Assembly (NCBI GenBank): GCA_020283715.1
Contig: JAIQCW010000066.1
Coordinates: 62,001 to 126,000, forward strand
DNA from: Cytauxzoon felis
Taxonomy: Eukaryota; Apicomplexa; Aconoidasida; Piroplasmida; Theileriidae
Direction of reading: 5' to 3'
DNA: 64,000 bases
The position numbers and the translations under genes are program-made. Position 1 is the first letter of the stretch, and every line of letters starts with the position of its first letter. The notes under the pieces were generated by a model. That model was not told the origin of the DNA. It saw nothing but the letters and a program-made list of their open reading frames with translations, and did no database searches. Shown piece after piece: positions 10,901-23,300 of this stretch.

Positions 10901-13900
10901 TAAACCCCATGAAATACCTGTTATACAAGTTGATGATGAGTACATGACCTCAAGTGGAAGTGGAAAACCCGAGAGCGATCTACGGGAGCTGGAGGGGGAG
11001 GTAAATAGAGGAGGCTGTCTGCAAGACGGACGTAAGGTTGTAGATGGAGATGAAGGTAATGATTGGACTTCGATTGGAATGGATGGTATTTGTGATAGGG
11101 GTAGTATAGGTGTTGTTGGGCCATTATTTTCATTTACTGATGCTTCTTTGGTGATACCAATTCTTCAGAGTCATTTATGTAATGAGTATGTGGTGGATCT
11201 TTTATTGAATGCTTTACCATTTATTAATCATGAGAATGTTAAACAGACTCCATCATCATCAACATCAACAACTATTAATTCCATTATAAATTCTGTAATA
11301 AAATTGGAGAATACTTTAATTACAAATAGGATTGCATTAAATTCTAATACTTTATCATTACACAATTTATTATTTTCTATTAATTATATCCATTTTCTAA
11401 TTAAATTTAATGGGTAAGTGATTGAATATACATTTAATTTGTTAATGATATAGGATACAATTTTTACATGTTATTATTAATGTACTCGATGAACTCTCCA
11501 ATACATCACCCACAAATTGCCCTGAAAATCATATAGGTAAATTCATCATCAATCATCACTCGAATGACCACAGCCTTTATCGAGATTTGCGGAGGATTAT
11601 TAAAATCTACAGTCACACTACCTCAATACAATGATAATATCTGGAAATCATTATATCCAACACTCGTATGTTGAATGAAAATAGTTATACCACCTGAAGT
11701 CCTCCACCTGAGGTCCAATCACTATCTTCACCTGAGGTCCAATCCGACTCTCTTCACCTGAGGTCCAATCCGACTCTCTTCGTCCTGCAGACAGCTTCTC
11801 TATTTACCTCCCCCTCCGCTTCCCTGAGATCAGCTACGGGTAGTCCACTTGAGGTCCAATCTAAAACACTTCCGCCACGATCTCCGGGAGTGGCATTACT
11901 CTTTAGAGATAGGTAATTGGAAGAGCTGACGGCAGGACCAACAGTGGTTGTAACCTCAGGTGGAGAGCTGTTCATCCGGGTAGAATTTTCTGTTCTTATG
12001 GTTTGAATTATTGAAGAATTTTCCTCGGTCCCCTTAGTTACAATTATCCATATGAGGACTTGAGAATATAAACATGATATAATGTCATATAATCACTGAA
12101 GTATTGAATAGAAATTCAAACCTGAAGAATTGACCTCCACTTGAGGTCTATCTCTTCCACTCGCCGTGGAGGCCTTCTCTATTTACTTCCCCTCGGATTC
12201 CCGTAGATCATCCTCGGTATTCTACCCGGAAGAACGAAAAGTGTAACCCATAAGAACAGGAATTCCACACGGAGGAACGTGAAGGTAATAATGTAACCTC
12301 AAGTGGAAGTGGAACCCGTAGCTGATCTCAGGGAAGCGGAGGGGGAAGTAAATAGAAGAGCTGACGGCAGGAGAACGCGAGGTTGTAACCTCAGGTGTTT
12401 ATAAACTTCATATATAATTATATAGAGGCATGAGTTGGATATAATAACGCAGGAGAGGATATTGGATTTTATGGATATGTTGCGTGTGATATTATTGGAT
12501 TATGATATTAATGATAATGATTTATATATACCTATATTTAATTTAGCTATGGATTATACTAGAGATATTGATTTAATGAATTATGTGGTATGTTTAAATG
12601 ATATGAAATTAAATTAATTATTATAGCCTATTTTATTAATAAAAAATAATGATAATACTGCTGGTTATAGTTTACAGATTGTAAAGCAATTGAAATTATA
12701 TAAAGCTATAATACAACAATTATATTGTAAGAATATAATTATTATACAACGTTTATTAAATATATTATTAAATAATGATACAATATTTAATAATTCACAA
12801 CAAATTCGAGATGAAATTGGTTATTTATATTCACTTGTTATATATTTATGTTCAAATACAATAAATAATAATGTTTATAAAGATGAAATTTATAAATTTA
12901 TATCAAATATGATAAATATTATTAATGGTATGTTTGAAGAGAAGAGGTTTGAAGAGAAGAGGTTTGAGGAGAAGTTGTTTGCACTACCTTCGGTAGATGT
13001 AACTTCAGTACTACTCTTCATTCCACTCGCCTCCACTTGAGGTCTTGCAGACAGCTCCTCTATTTATTTCCCCCTTCGCTTCCCTGAGATCAGCTACGGG
13101 TTCCACTCGAGGTCCAGTACTAGTCGTCATTCCACTCGCCGTGGTGGCCTCTCTATTTACCTCACCTCGACTCCCATAGATCGTCTCGGATAATCCACTT
13201 GAGGTTACATAACTACTACCTCTATTATCGCCACGATCTCTGGGAGTGGCTCTACTCTTTAGAGATAGGTAATTAGAAGAGGCTCCACGGCGAGTGGAAG
13301 AAGAGTTGGATTGGACCTCGGGTGGAGAGCTGTCTGCAAGACCAACGGTGATTGTAACCTCAGGTGGAACGGCAGGATGAAAAGATGTTAACATTCTTCA
13401 ATATAGATGATGATGATGAAGAAGAAGATTATAAAATTAAAGGTTTATTATCTATAATTGGTTTATTATATTCATTATCAATGCCAATAATTGATTTAAA
13501 ACATTGTTATACATCACAATATTTTGAATTTTCATTAAAATATACTAGACATTCTAATATAAATATAAATGAATTAGCTACAAAAGCTATACATAATATA
13601 GCATTAACATATTATTATATTAATGATAATAAAAATTGTATTGAAGATTTAATAAATATTATTATTAAATATAGTAAAAGTAATTATTATAAATTAAAAA
13701 TTAATATTATTAATGTATCAGAGGTTAATTTTCATATCATATCATACCACTCCATTCATTCACTCTATAGATTTTACAAAGAAATATGTGTATGTATATT
13801 AAAAAAACTAATATAGAAGATATGCTTTTAACCATGTATATTACATTATTAAAAGATAATAATGTTAGAGAAATAGCAAAAAATGCACTCGCATCTATAG

Positions 13901-14994
13901 CCATCTCTACTAATAATATCATCTATAATAAATTAACCAATGAATTCAATAATATGATCAAATCCAATAATCTAGATTTAATGATTACAGGTGTTACAGG
14001 ATTAGCATCATTAATTTCTACAGCACCCTATCATATACCCGATTGGCTACCAAATACACTAGTCACACTTGTATGTAGAATGTGTTATACAAATAATCAA
14101 TTTATAGGCCAATTGCGGTAGCTATAAATACCCACATAATATCAGAGTATGTTGAACAAACGTAACCGAAGGAAGTATGACTGAGGTGTTGTCCACTCGA
14201 GGTCCAACCGACGACCGTTAGGTCTAGGTCCACATCTTCTCCACTCGCCGTTCCACCTGAGGTCTTCCCACTCGCCGTGGAGGCCTCTTCCTTTTACTTC
14301 CCCTTCCAGCTCCCGTAGATCGCTTCCAGGTTCCACTTGAGTTCATAAACCTTATTTCAGCGAGATAAGGATAAAGTGACGGAATTCATGTCTGTGAAGA
14401 TATCTCAATGAAGACGATATGGAATGAAGTGAGGATGAAAAATCCAATACAATCATCAAATTCATCTTCAATGAAGTATTGACATTAGAAATTAATTAAA
14501 TATTCATTGAGTAATCTTCAGTAGATTCCCCAGAAATTGAGGATTTCCTTCAAATTTTGGAGGTAAAAATGAAGAAGTGAAATACAGTGATTGGACCTCA
14601 GGTGGATCCCGTAGCTGATCTCTGGGAAGCGGAGGGGGAAGTAAATAGAGGAGACGAAGGTAGTGATGGATCATCCATCATGGGAATGATGGAAGATGGT
14701 GCTAAGGATGTGTTGGATTGGACCTCAAGTGGAATACCCGAGAACGATCTCTGGGAGTTTGAGGGGGAAGTAAATAGAAGAGCTGACGGCAGGAGAACGC
14801 GAGGTTGTAACCTCAGGTGGAGTGTCAATATACATTGATATAATAATAATCTTTAGAACATAGTGCAGCGTTCATTGCAGGATTTTTTCAAATCTCATAT
14901 GGATGCGTGGTCGAGGATACATGTGAATAAGTTTACAAGGCAGCAGCTCGATGTATTAGACATGTATAAGGGTTGTCCTGTTTATTTTAATTGA
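4978..14994 (+). CDS. Proteasome activator BLM10/PA200 (PSME4-like)
   Basis: A very large HEAT-repeat gene. Conserved blocks of the BLM10/PA200 family can be read in order: PYTHPSNNGKWS near 6650, LPLLINLLDELLLLCNSITEP near 6940, LNIILDGINAADPFKTVQT near 7085, and at the C-terminus GVTGLASLISTAPYHIPDWLP (13990-14055) followed after an intron by QRSLQDFFKSHMDAWSRIH and a terminal Y-F-N like the family's Tyr-Tyr-Ala proteasome-docking tail. Introns include 5423-5936 (514 nt, phase preserved), one near 11415 and several repeat-bearing ones up to 14868. Three repeat copies near 7266-7820, 8790-9350 and 10530-11080 are open in frame and may be translated. A T7 run at about 6530-6537 shifts the frame by one base. 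The very last junction is one base off in my reading and needs transcript data. BLM10 caps the 20S proteasome in the nucleus/cytosol. Confidence 0.85.
5440..5915 (+). repeat. Modular element with 235-bp core in BLM10 intron 1
   Basis: Left arm CCACCTGAGGTCC, tag CTGCCGTCAG and AGCTCCCGTAGATCGC modules. Then comes the 235-bp core (5577-5810, forward), then the mirrored arm ending in the tag CCACGGCGAGTGG. It lies inside the 514-nt intron 5423-5936. Confidence 0.9.
7266..7820 (+). repeat. In-frame modular element copy 1 in BLM10
   Basis: Starts CCACCTGAGGTT and ends GATTGGACCTCAAGTG. Open in the host frame throughout, encoding PPEV..., [22 protein letters not shown] and DWTSSG motifs. There is no GTATGT/GTAAGT donor in the preceding exon, so it may be exonic; a TGTAG acceptor just after it leaves splicing possible. 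Confidence 0.85.
8795..9350 (+). repeat. In-frame modular element copy 2 in BLM10
   Basis: Nearly the same module order as copy 1, in the same reading frame (PPEV, LSLKGDATPRDRG, DWTSSG), with extra proline/histidine/asparagine-rich sequence around 9140-9200. Host sequence is C-rich to the left and G-rich to the right. Confidence 0.85.
10535..11080 (+). repeat. In-frame modular element copy 3 in BLM10
   Basis: Third in-frame copy, containing the GATGGATCATCCATC palindrome module (about 10658-10700) that is also found at 14665, 58730 and the window's left edge. No GTA-type donor lies in the exon just upstream. Confidence 0.85.
11700..12400 (+). repeat. Two modular elements in BLM10 intron(s)
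   Basis: One unit lies at about 11700-11975 (tag CTGCAGACAGC, CTCTTTAGAG hairpin, GCTGACGGCAGG). A second lies at about 12130-12395 (tag CCACTCGCCGTGG, CCCGGAAGAACG module, GCTGACGGCAGG). They are separated by unique AT-rich sequence. Confidence 0.85.
12985..13375 (+). repeat. Modular element in BLM10 intron
   Basis: Contains the tags CTTGCAGACAGC and CCACTCGCCGTGG and their mirror images, plus the GCCACGATCTCTGGGAGTGGC hairpin and CTCTTTAGAGATAG. Flanking exons resume the BLM10 frames. Confidence 0.85.
14175..14825 (+). repeat. Modular element with inverted 235-bp core in last BLM10 intron
   Basis: Left arm with CCACTCGCCGTGG, then the 235-bp core in reverse orientation (about 14348-14580), then a right arm with GATGGATCATCCATC and GCTGACGGCAGG. 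It sits between the GLASLISTAPYHIPDW exon and the terminal docking exon. Confidence 0.9.
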
Positions 14995-15106
14995 TTATAA
15001 TATTAGTAATTTAATTTATTATATGATTATATATAATATCCCCTATTGATATTATAATGTTCTTTATAGTGTCTATTCAGTTTATATTTTCATGTAATAT
15101 AGTGAG

Positions 15107-18100
15107 ATGGTTGATTGTACTAATATACCCTTTGATAAGGGTTGGAATCGTATAAAAAATGAATTCATGTTAGGGTATATTTTATAATTTAATTAATGAA
15201 TATATACATTTGATTTCATATAGGATAGAACATCAATTAGAAAGTATAGATGTAAATAATTGTAATGATGAACGTTTAATAAAAATAAAACCAAGAGAAT
15301 ATATAACATATTATACGTAAATTTTTTATTATATTAGATTGAATATATAATCTTTAGACTTGTATATGATATGTGTACTCAACGTGATTCTAATTGCGCT
15401 GATTTATTATATTGTAAATTGGGACAATCATTATCTGAATATATAAAATCTAAAGTTTATTAATATAAATTATATATTTTATAATATTATATTATAGATG
15501 TGTAAAGAATTAGAAGATAATAAACATAATGAACATGTATTAGGATATCTTATACTTAATAATTGGATCAAATATAAAAGATATATTAATATTATTAAAG
15601 GTATATTTGCATATCTTGATCGATTCCATGTACCATTATCATTTCAACCTACAATTTATGAATATGGTATGAGCTTCTTTCAAAAATTAGTATGTCGATA
15701 TTTAATAATTTTAATCACTACATTTAGATATTTGAACCATATGAACCTATACTAAAATCAATCGTACTTAATCTACTCGATGATAAAAGATCCGGTAAAA
15801 ATCTTAATCATTCAATGGACTCACTCACAAAAGCTATCATCGAAATGTATAATATACTAGACTCTACACCAGGATTACAATATAAAGAACAACTAGAACC
15901 ACAACTACTCGAAAGAACTTCAATCTACTACTCAAAAATCGCACAAATATGGATCAAAGAACTCTCACTCATCGACTACTTTTATATCATCGATGTTTGT
16001 TGATCAAAATGTAATTACTCCACTCGAGGTCCAATCCACTCCACCTGAGGTCCGTCTTTTCCATTGCATGGAGCTCTTTTAATTACCTATCTCTAAAGAG
16101 TAGAGCCACTCCCAGAGATAGTGGCGAAGATGAAGGTAGTGATTAACCTCAAGTGGACTACCCGTAGCTGATCTCAGGGAAGCGAAGGGGGAAGTAATTG
16201 GAAGAGGCTCCACGCCGAGTGGAAAAGATGATGTTATGGTTGTAACCTCAGGTGGAGAAGATGGGGTAATGGGGAAATGTAGGGATAAAAACCTCACAAA
16301 GATAATAATCCCATAACATACCTGGTATACAAGTTGACAATGAGTACATGACCTCAAGTGGACTACCCGAGAGCGATCTATGGGAGCTTGAGGGGGAAGT
16401 AAATAGAGAAGGCTGTCTGCAAGACGAAGACAAGGTTGTAACCTCAAGTGGAGACCTAACGGTCTTCGGATGGACCTCGAGTGGAGTGACATCATATATT
16501 GATAATATGAAATTTATTACATAGCATTGTATAAGTGAGGAGGAGATGCATAGTGAATTATATTTGTGTGGTAATTCTAGGGATTTATTGGTGAATATAG
16601 TATTGACATCATTATTATATAATAAGAAGGATTTATTATTTGATAAATTTAATGGTTTAATAAATTTATTTATAAATAATGAAACAAGGGTATGTATAAT
16701 AATAAATGTTGGGTTTATTATTTATATTTATATTTAGGATTTGAAATTAATGTATAAATATATTAAAAATATGACTGATGGTATTAATAATTTAATAAAA
16801 TATTTCAAAATATCTATTAATGAAATTTTATATAAACCTAATATTATTAATAAAATGGAACATTTAATTACATCATTTATATATTTTAAAAGTATATTTT
16901 ATTTTTCCCCATATTATTTAACCCCATATATTTCAGATATGATTGAGAAATGTTTTAGTGATGAGAAATTAGAAGATGATATTAATTGTGATTCTATATC
17001 ATCATCAAATTCTATATCAAATCCAATAATAATAAAAGCATTATATGAAGGTAAAAATTATTTAAAAAACCCCATTAAATTATAAAATATATTTAGTAAT
17101 TGAAGAATATATAAATAATCCAAATGTACCTAAACAATTATTAGATTATTGGCATGAATTAATTTTAAATAATACACCAAAATATGATATATTAGATTTA
17201 TTCACATTAATTAATAATAAAGAATGGTTTTTAGATTATTATAGAATTAAATTATCATCAAGATTATTAAATAATCCTAATGTCAATCTAGATTTTGAAA
17301 AAAAATGTATAAATTATATCAAATCCAAATGTAATGTACAATCTACTTACAAACTCGATAATATGATCAATGATCTCAGAAAATCCATCTCATTCAATCA
17401 AGATTTCAATACAAAACATACACAGTTTTACTTTGCATCCAATGTCAATTGGCCCATATTCCAAGGTATGTAAATAGACTTTCACCTCTTCCACCTGAGG
17501 TTGCAACCACCGTAGGTCCTGCCGTCAGCCTCTTCTAATTACCTATCTCTAAAGAGTAAAGCCACTCCCGGAGATCGTGGCGGAGGTAATGCCTGTTCAT
17601 CCGGGTTGAACTTTTTTTGTTCCTCCGGGTAGAATTCCTGTTCTTAGGGGTCGACATGTTCTGTTCTTCCGGGTTGAATAATATTATTATTATGGGGATA
17701 ATTATCGGGTTATAGTGTTTTTATCCCCAGTTACCACATAATTCTATATTTACCCCACTTCTGCCACGATCTCCGGGAGTGGCTCTACTCTTTAGAGATA
17801 GGTAATTAGGAGAGCCACCACGGCGAGTGGAAGAAGAGGTGGAATAGAGGACGGTGGATTGGACCTCAGGTGGAGTTGTTACATTTCTTAATAAATATAG
17901 ATTACGTTGGGGATATAAGGATCAATTCTTATTTTTCGGATAAATTAAATGAGGCTAGGGATTTATTTATATCAAGAAATCAATCTAAAGATATTAAATG
18001 GATTTTAAAGTCATCACATGTAGATGTATCATTTAATATAAATGGTCAAGAAAAAATTATAAAATGTGATGTTGTACAAGCCAGTATATTATTACTCTTC

Positions 18101-19158
18101 AATAAAAGGAAAGTTATCAATGTCAAACAACTCGAAAATGAACTCTGTGTCAATCAAAAAACACTCGATGAAATACTCGATACACTAATCAATAACAACT
18201 TCCCAATACTCATCAAAAATGGACATGTATGTCACACTTTCTTCCATTCAACAATACACCTGAGGTCGTCTTTCCACTAGCCGTGGAGGCCTCTTCTAAT
18301 TACTTCCCCCTCCGCTTCCCTGAGATCAGCTGCGGGTTCCACTTGAGGTCTAGACTCGTTGAGGTGTATACGAATGAGTTGAAGAAGTCAAAGTGTGAAT
18401 GTATACCGAAACTATCATCTACATCAGGTTACGATACTGTAAGAATAATAGGAACAATAACCCCTAAGAGGTGTGGATTCCCATACATTAAATGTATACC
18501 GTGTCCCTGTTGTGAATATGATTATCTAAAATGTTTGAAAGATGTCTACCCGGAAGAACGAAGAATATTAACCCCTAAGAACAGGAATTCTACCCGGAGG
18601 AACAAATGATGTTAGTGATTGGACCTCAAGTGGAACCTGGAAGCGATCTACGGGAGCTGGAAGGGGAGCTAAATAGAAGAGCCACCACGGCGAGTGGAAG
18701 AGGTGAAGATAGTGATTGGACCTCGAGTGGAGTGTACAAACCTCATTCACGTCGTTATATTAATATATAGAACATTGAGGTGAATAGTAATTTGGTTAGT
18801 AGTCAGGATGTAACTTCATCTATTCATAAATCTACTGATCAAGTGACATATAATGGTGAGTTGTTTAATATGGTTATATTGAATATTAGAAAATGTACAA
18901 GAACAATCTACTGTTGATTTCATTAATTTGGATGCTTTAATTGTAAAATATTTGAAACAGCATTCTAAAACATCATTAGATCAATTAATAGATCATATAA
19001 ATACGACTAGTAAGATAAAATATAATAATGGGGTGCGTAAATGAGGATAAATGGATTTCATCAAATTTCTTTTTCAGGTGATAAATGAGCGAATATCGAG
19101 TTTGAAGGATCGTGAGTATATAATGGAACTTGAAGATGAATTGGTGTATATACCATAA
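15107..19158 (+). CDS. Cullin (ubiquitin-ligase scaffold)
   Basis: Multi-exon gene starting 112 bp after BLM10. N-terminal cullin repeats are visible: REYITYYT spliced to LVYDMCTQ, then LILNNWIKYKRYINIIKGIFAYLDRF (15600 region), the family's W-x-K...YLDR signature. A later block, ELYLCGNSRDLLVNIVL (16550) and the 17870-18230 exon (ASILLLFNKRKVINVKQLENEL), matches the cullin-homology domain. The C-terminal winged helix reads DALIVKYLKQH, corresponding to the NEDD8-acceptor IVRIMK region with its Lys conserved, and ends with SSLKDREYIME...YIP. Cullins link RING/E2 to substrate adaptors. Introns near 16015-16490, 17485-17880 and 18240-18735 carry palindromic elements. The gene ends two bases from the stop of the opposite-strand carrier. 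I cannot assign it to a cullin subclass. Confidence 0.85.
16015..16490 (+). repeat. Modular element in cullin intron
   Basis: Shows tag CCATTGCATGG on the left, CTCTAAAGAGTAGAG and TGATCTCAGGGAAGCG modules, and tag CTGTCTGCAAGACG on the right. The outer arms are CCACTCGAGGTCC and GGACCTCGAGTGG. Confidence 0.85.
17485..17880 (+). repeat. Modular element in cullin intron
   Basis: Contains the tag CTGCCGTCAGC, the CTCTAAAGAG hairpin, a CCGGGTTGAA/CCGGGTAGAATTCC block, a GTTTTTATCCCC block and the mirrored tag CCACGGCGAGTGG. Confidence 0.85.
18240..18735 (+). repeat. Modular element with VESA-derived cargo in cullin intron
   Basis: Arms with CCACTAGCCGTGG and its mirror CCACCACGGCGAGTGG flank the coding-like cargo at 18350-18605. 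The cargo lies on the same strand as the cullin. Confidence 0.85.
18350..18605 (+). pseudogene. VESA1-like antigen fragment (cargo copy 1)
   Basis: An 85-residue open stretch reads [17 protein letters not shown] ... [19 protein letters not shown]. It parallels LIEEYTRQLNGNKKCEC ... CCKYNYEDCLKDGYKCG of the VESA gene at 43288-44517. The intervening part is shorter and different. A nearly identical second copy is at 25480-25775 in a LeuRS intron. No start codon or gene structure of its own. A dispersed donor segment for antigen variation is possible but is inference. Confidence 0.7.
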
Positions 19159-19160
19159 GA

Positions 19161-20120
19161 TTAGTGATTATTATTGTATATTTTAAATGCGCGTGCGATA
19201 TTGACAAGAATGAATTCATAGATGGAGAACATGATACCGCCGCTGATCATAGATCTGAAGACTTGTAATTGAAATCCAGCATATAATCCTTTAATACTAT
19301 TATTTTTTGCATTCCATTTTATAATACTTCTAATTGGTAAATGAGATATTTCAGTTTGACAACATTGTTGCATAGTTCTACTAACATATAAAGGATAAGT
19401 AATAAAGGTTGGTACAAGTCTTGATATAACACCATTAGTAAATGGTTGTAATGATTGATAAGGTGATAATAATTTATAATCATTCCAATTAATTTTAGAT
19501 AATGAATCATATAATGTAATTAATATAGCATGATTAGGTGTTGATGATAATGAAACAGATATACCGATAAAATTACTACGTATACCACCAGTTTTAAATG
19601 TATGTATAAGATAATGTATAGTACCACGATATTGTGGCCAACCATCTATTTTTGTTTGACCACTTTGTAATTCTATAGCTAATTTAGCATTCCAAAATGG
19701 ATGTAATATAATACTTGATAATAAACTACTTATAGTAGCTCTTATCATATTATTTTTTACATCATCTGTATTCTTAAAATAATTAAATTGTCCAATAGCA
19801 TCATAAAAATATCTAAATGTTAACCAACCTAAACTTGATACAAATATTGATGATGAACTACCTCTATAACATGATAATATACCATCTTTCTTAAATAATT
19901 TTAATAGCGATATCAATTTATAATTATTCTTTTTATTAATACCATGATCATATACATTCAATGACTGTAATTGAGTACGTAATACCGCTATAGGCTGGAT
20001 TAAAAAATTAGTTATACCAGCAGCAATAGCATTAGCTACAGCCGTCAATGTAGGATGTGTCTTTAACTTGTCTACATTATCATATCCCGACTCTACAACA
20101 ACCTTTTCTTTATCAACCAT
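19161..20120 (-). CDS. Mitochondrial carrier family (SLC25) transporter
   Basis: A single-exon 319-residue protein with the three-fold carrier repeat. The odd-helix signatures are visible as QPIAVLRTQLQ (about residue 42), HPFWNAKLAIELQ (about 142) and YPLYVSRTMQQ (about 248), each with Pro plus a downstream basic residue. The acidic residue of the canonical PxD/ExxK/R is replaced (Ala, Trp/Asn, Tyr/Val), so it is a divergent member. RG-type motifs follow (CYRGSSSS, LYAGFQ). Inner-membrane solute exchange is expected; the substrate cannot be read. Intronless and free of the palindromic repeats. Tail-to-tail with the cullin, stops two bases apart. Confidence 0.85.
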   Translation of the reverse strand: MVDKEKVVVESGYDNVDKLKTHPTLTAVANAIAAGITNFLIQPIAVLRTQLQSLNVYDHGINKKNNYKLISLLKLFKKDGILSCYRGSSSSIFVSSLGWLTFRYFYDAIGQFNYFKNTDDVKNNMIRATISSLLSSIILHPFWNAKLAIELQSGQTKIDGWPQYRGTIHYLIHTFKTGGIRSNFIGISVSLSSTPNHAILITLYDSLSKINWNDYKLLSPYQSLQPFTNGVISRLVPTFITYPLYVSRTMQQCCQTEISHLPIRSIIKWNAKNNSIKGLYAGFQLQVFRSMISGGIMFSIYEFILVNIARAFKIYNNNH

Positions 20121-20348
20121 TATATCTACACATTTTCTACATGTAAAACAATTTAATATACTCTTTTCAAGTTACACAAAAGCATATATACATACAATAA
20201 TGCTCTATAATTATCAGATGGTGCAATCATTATAAGGCAACCACTATCAACACAGATGTCAGCGCTATTAATAAAATCATCAACATTTATTTCAATAGAA
20301 AGTCTTTAAAATCAATTCATTGTATTAATTAATATTTTTACCATTAAA

Positions 20349-23300
20349 ATGTCCAAAAGGGCACAACTGTTAGAAAATGAAGCAAAAATTAGAGCATTAT
20401 GGCAAGATAATCACGCATTTGAAGCCCACCTACCAACCAATAATAACAAAGATAAATATTTTTGCACCTTTCCATACCCTTATATGAATGGAAGATTACA
20501 TATCGGACATGCATTCAGCCTATCAAAGTCAGAATTTCAAGCAAGATTCCAAAAAACACAAGGAAAGTCTATATTATGGCCATTTGGATTACATTGCACA
20601 GGTAAATATATCAACAATACAGAAGGAATGGATGAAAATTGGTCCAATCCACCTCTTCATCTCCACCTTGTATTCCCATTGCATGGAGCTCTTCTATTTA
20701 GTTATCCCTCCGCTTCCCTTAGATCAGCTGCGGGTAGTCCACTTGAGGTTACATTACTACCCTCGCCACGATCTCCGGGAGTGGCATTACTCTTTAGAGA
20801 TAGGTAATTAGAATAGGCTACACGCCGAGTGGGAAGAAAGTGGATTGACCTTCAGTCAGGTAACCTCAGGTGGAACGGCGAGTAGAATGTTTATAGTAAT
20901 ATGTGTATATTATAGGTATGCCTATAATGGCATGTGCGGACAAGATTAGTAATGAATTGAAGGAGGTGGGTTGTTTTGATGGTTGATGTATTATTTTTTA
21001 GTTGAATATTAATGCAGTAAAGTATAATAATACTGACTTGACCAATGGACAAGTTAAGGATTATACAAAATTTACCTCAAGTAAATCTAAATTAGAGGCT
21101 AAATCTAATGTTAAAGTAAGTATTATACTAGTTAATATCATAATTAACACTACAGATGACACAAATTGATATTATGAAACATATGGGAATACCCGATGAA
21201 GAAGTACATAAATTCGCCAACCCAGACCATTGGTTAACCTACTTCTCACCACTCGCCATACAAGATATGAAAAAATTAGGTTTGTATATCGAAGGATATA
21301 TATATATATATATATATAACCATCTACCTGAAGTCCATCCAATTGTCCTGCAGACAGCTTCTCTATTTATTTCCCCCTTCGCTTCCCTGTGATCAGCTAC
21401 GGGTAGTCTACTTGAGGTTAAATCTAATCTCGATAAGATAAATCTAAAGTGATGGAATCCACATAATTGAGGATATCACAATGAATATAAATTGGAATGA
21501 AGTGAGGATGATAATATTAAATACAATCATCAAAGTCCTCTTCAATGAAGTATTGAGATGTATATTTCATCCAATGGTCATTCCACAATCTTCTTAGTTT
21601 CCCCAGAAATTGAGATTTTCCTTCAAATTTTGGAAGTAAAAGTGAAGTAGTGAATGAGTGATTGGACCTCAAGTGGAGACCTCAAGTAGACTACCCGCAG
21701 CTGATCTACGGGAGCTGGAAGGGGAGGTAAATAGAAGAGCTGACGGCAGGAGAAGGAGAGTTGGATAGACCTCGGTGAACAATTTTTTCTTGATGTTATT
21801 GACATATTTAGGTTTGGCGGTTGATTGGCGTCGTTCTTTTATAACGACTAGTAGGAATCCATACTATAATAAATTTGTTGAATGGCAGTTTGATCGTTTG
21901 AAGGTAAGAGTTACATGTTCCTATACTTTACAAATTTTATAGAAATTGAATAAATTGTTATATGGTTGTCGTCCTTCTATATTGAGTAGATTGGTTATGC
22001 AACCATGTGCTGATCATGATAGGTACGTATGGTAATGATGATTTATTATATTCAATTCAACAATAGATCCGAAGGTGAAGGTGCTATAGCACAAGAGTAT
22101 ACTGTGGTGAAATTGAAATTGGATTCATATAATTTTATGCCTATACATTTCTTAAATGAAAGATTTAAAGATTATAAAGATATATTATCGACAAAAGATG
22201 TATATTTATTAGCCGCTACATTAAGGCCTGAAACATTATATGGACAAACCAATTGTTTTGTTGTACCAGATGGAGAGTATGTTTTATATCCACTTATCAT
22301 TACATCCATACAATCATACATCATACAGGTATGGCGCATATTTGGGATTCTCCAAACCCAATTTGACATTCAATGCACATGGTGTAGTTGAAAATAAAAT
22401 GTCGCTCGAAAATGCCATCAAATCATCCGACTCAATCTATATCACAAGCGAACGATCAGCATACAATATCGCACATCAAGTTAGTCACCTGAATAAGCCA
22501 ACGAACCTATTTACTCTATATGAGGTCCATCTTTTCCATTGCATGGAGCTTCTCCACCTGAGGTCGTCTTGCAGACAGCTTCTCTATTTACCTCCCCCTC
22601 CGCTTCCCTGAGATCAGCTACGGGTAGTCCACTTGAGGTCCAATCTAAAACACTTCCGCCACGATCTCTGGGAGTGGGTCCACCCTTCAGGGATAGGTAA
22701 TTAGAAGAGCTGTCTGCAAGACGAAGGACAGTAGGATTGGACCTCAGGTGGAGGAACATTTCATTCGATTAATAAATTATTTTTTTTATAGGGGTTGATA
22801 ATATTGGAGGACAATGATAGTATGACGAACTTATTTAATGTGGCTACATATAAGGGTATGGATTTGATAGGTTCTAGGGTGGTGGCACCATTGAGTGTAC
22901 ATTCATTGGTGTATGTAATACCAATGGTGACGGCTACAATGTATAAAGGTACAGGTATAGTGATTTGTGTACCAAGTGATTCTGCGGATGATTATATTGT
23001 ATTGAAAGAAATTAGGGATAAGATAAAGTATTATAATGAAAAGTATAATGTTAAACCTGAATATTGTAGCATAGATCCAATTCCAATCATTGATATACCC
23101 GAACTCGGTACATGTGGTGCCATCACACTCTGCAATGAAGAGAAAATTAAATCTTGCAAAGATTACGCCAAATTAGAAAAATGTAAAGAAATCCTATACA
23201 AAAAAGGATTCTATAAAGGAACACTCATCGTAGGACCTTACAAAGGCTCCAAGGTACGTCTATTCACCTGATGTTATAACCACCATTGGTCCATTCAGTC

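Noticed and set aside
7266..11080. Regularly recurring similar segments in BLM10 suggested a CRISPR-like array or a tandem protein repeat.
   Set aside because: Units are about 550 bp, spaced 1.5 kb apart, with unrelated sequence between and relatives all over the window. They are dispersed elements, and the organism is eukaryotic.
7283..11133. Minus-strand frames inside the element copies ([18 protein letters not shown] and similar).
   Set aside because: They arise because the elements are inverted repeats and stop-poor on both strands. They recur at every copy and match no host gene.
21290..21322. TA dinucleotide run as a microsatellite of interest.
   Set aside because: A short, ordinary simple repeat in an AT-rich intron.
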